This document shows, piece by piece, positions 63,605 through 64,000 of a DNA stretch of 64,000 nt. This stretch comes from an uncultured Bacteroidales bacterium. GTDB lineage: Bacteria > Bacteroidota > Bacteroidia > Bacteroidales > Bacteroidaceae. The stretch is taken from assembly GCA_902799685.1 (NCBI GenBank), contig CADCBO010000003.1:62001-126000 (forward strand). The letters are read 5' to 3'. Numbering within the stretch: position 1 is the first letter of the stretch; the number at the start of each line of letters is the position of its first letter. The position numbers and the translations under genes were made by a program. Under the pieces are notes generated by a model that ran no database searches, had not been told where the DNA came from, and worked only from the letters and a program-made list of their open reading frames with translations.

Positions 63605-64000
63605 ATGTCAGAAATGAAGATAGAGAGCATGGCCCTGCATTATGTAGGTAACCAGGCTAATGAGGAGCCGTTTGTATGCTCCAAGAAACTGTTTACGCTG
63701 AGCGAGGATATGAACACCCTGCTCACCGAGTACTTTGTGGGCTCGTTCAAGAGTGATGAGCGTTTTGTGTTCCATGATGACATGGGGCTTGAGAACAACC
63801 GTGTCTACAGGCTGGTATCGGACATATTCGATAATCCCGGCATGCTCTATGACTTCTCGGTGGATCTGGCCACACACCTTTATGAGAACTGCCAGCATCC
63901 CAAGATCAAGGGCGGCGATTTTATCGTGGCTCATATTACGGGTATGGGCATCGGCCGTGACATAAATGAGGCAATAGGCCTGTTCAAGATAGAGAACAAG
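63605..64000 (+). CDS. Nucleoid-associated protein (NdpA-like), 3' end outside window
   Basis: The first 132 residues of a protein starting MSEMKIESMALHYVGN. The segments LTEYFVGSFKSDERFVF and GDFIVAHITGMGI fit the nucleoid-associated protein family (YejK/NdpA, PF04245-type) found across Bacteroidota. The frame stays open to the window edge, so the length is unknown. The start follows the atpG palindrome by 14 bases. Confidence 0.8.
   Translation, partial: MSEMKIESMALHYVGNQANEEPFVCSKKLFTLSEDMNTLLTEYFVGSFKSDERFVFHDDMGLENNRVYRLVSDIFDNPGMLYDFSVDLATHLYENCQHPKIKGGDFIVAHITGMGIGRDINEAIGLFKIENK

Overview
The window comes from a Bacteroidales (Bacteroidota) chromosome, most like Bacteroides/Prevotella-type gut bacteria; the genus cannot be fixed from the sequence alone. 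The evidence is a TonB-dependent receptor paired with a DUF4249 lipoprotein, a fimbrillin-like lipoprotein, the Bacteroidota ATP synthase order (beta, epsilon, I-like, a, c, b, delta, alpha, gamma), many TAnnTTTG-type -7 promoter boxes, and heptamer AATTGAG repeats.

Layout. 1-3.4 kb: the end of an adenylate-forming ligase, a small EamA-type membrane protein and a GH43 lipoprotein. 3.4-5.2 kb: a large inverted repeat followed by an AbiE type IV toxin-antitoxin pair. 5.2-10.1 kb: an M15 peptidase and a Gfo/Idh/MocA oxidoreductase (minus strand), then a BlaI/BlaR1-like pair whose sensor carries an added FISUMP domain. 10.1-18.7 kb: a structured leader with a terminator ahead of carA-carB, an SGNH-hydrolase gene between two identical palindromes, then a GH13 amylase and fabD. 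18.8-39.2 kb: a surface-polysaccharide locus of two consecutive modules, each with its own Wzz, polymerase and flippase; only the second carries the initiating sugar transferase and the Wza-like export protein. 39.2-48.2 kb: a secreted esterase, a CPA2 antiporter, a UvrD/PcrA helicase with a palindrome inside its coding sequence, and a TonB receptor/DUF4249 pair. 48.2-49 kb: a four-tRNA operon (Gly, Leu, Leu, Gly) with recognisable promoter and terminator. 49-56.4 kb: an MTA/SAH deaminase, a fimbrillin-like lipoprotein with an orphan 146-aa protein, a secreted hydrolase with a Gly/Met-rich insert, an OPT transporter and a Ca2+/Na+ exchanger. 56.5-63.6 kb: the full F1Fo ATP synthase operon; the window ends inside a nucleoid-associated protein gene.

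The most unusual structure is a family of dispersed palindromes with a conserved core (GGGGTCAGACCCC or GGGGACGGTTCT) and outer arms that differ at each locus yet stay complementary. Three copies overlap stop codons (carB, the SGNH hydrolase plus amylase, atpG), one pair forms a 266-bp inverted repeat after the GH43 gene, and one pair is translated in frame inside the helicase. They resemble REP/BIME elements mobilised by RAYT transposases, but no such transposase lies in the window. A second hairpin family sits 5' of both tRNA-Gly genes. The carA product lacks the glutaminase nucleophile, and with carB looks like the ammonia-using CPS I type. A heptamer repeat occupies the whole atpD-atpC junction, including the atpC ribosome-binding region.
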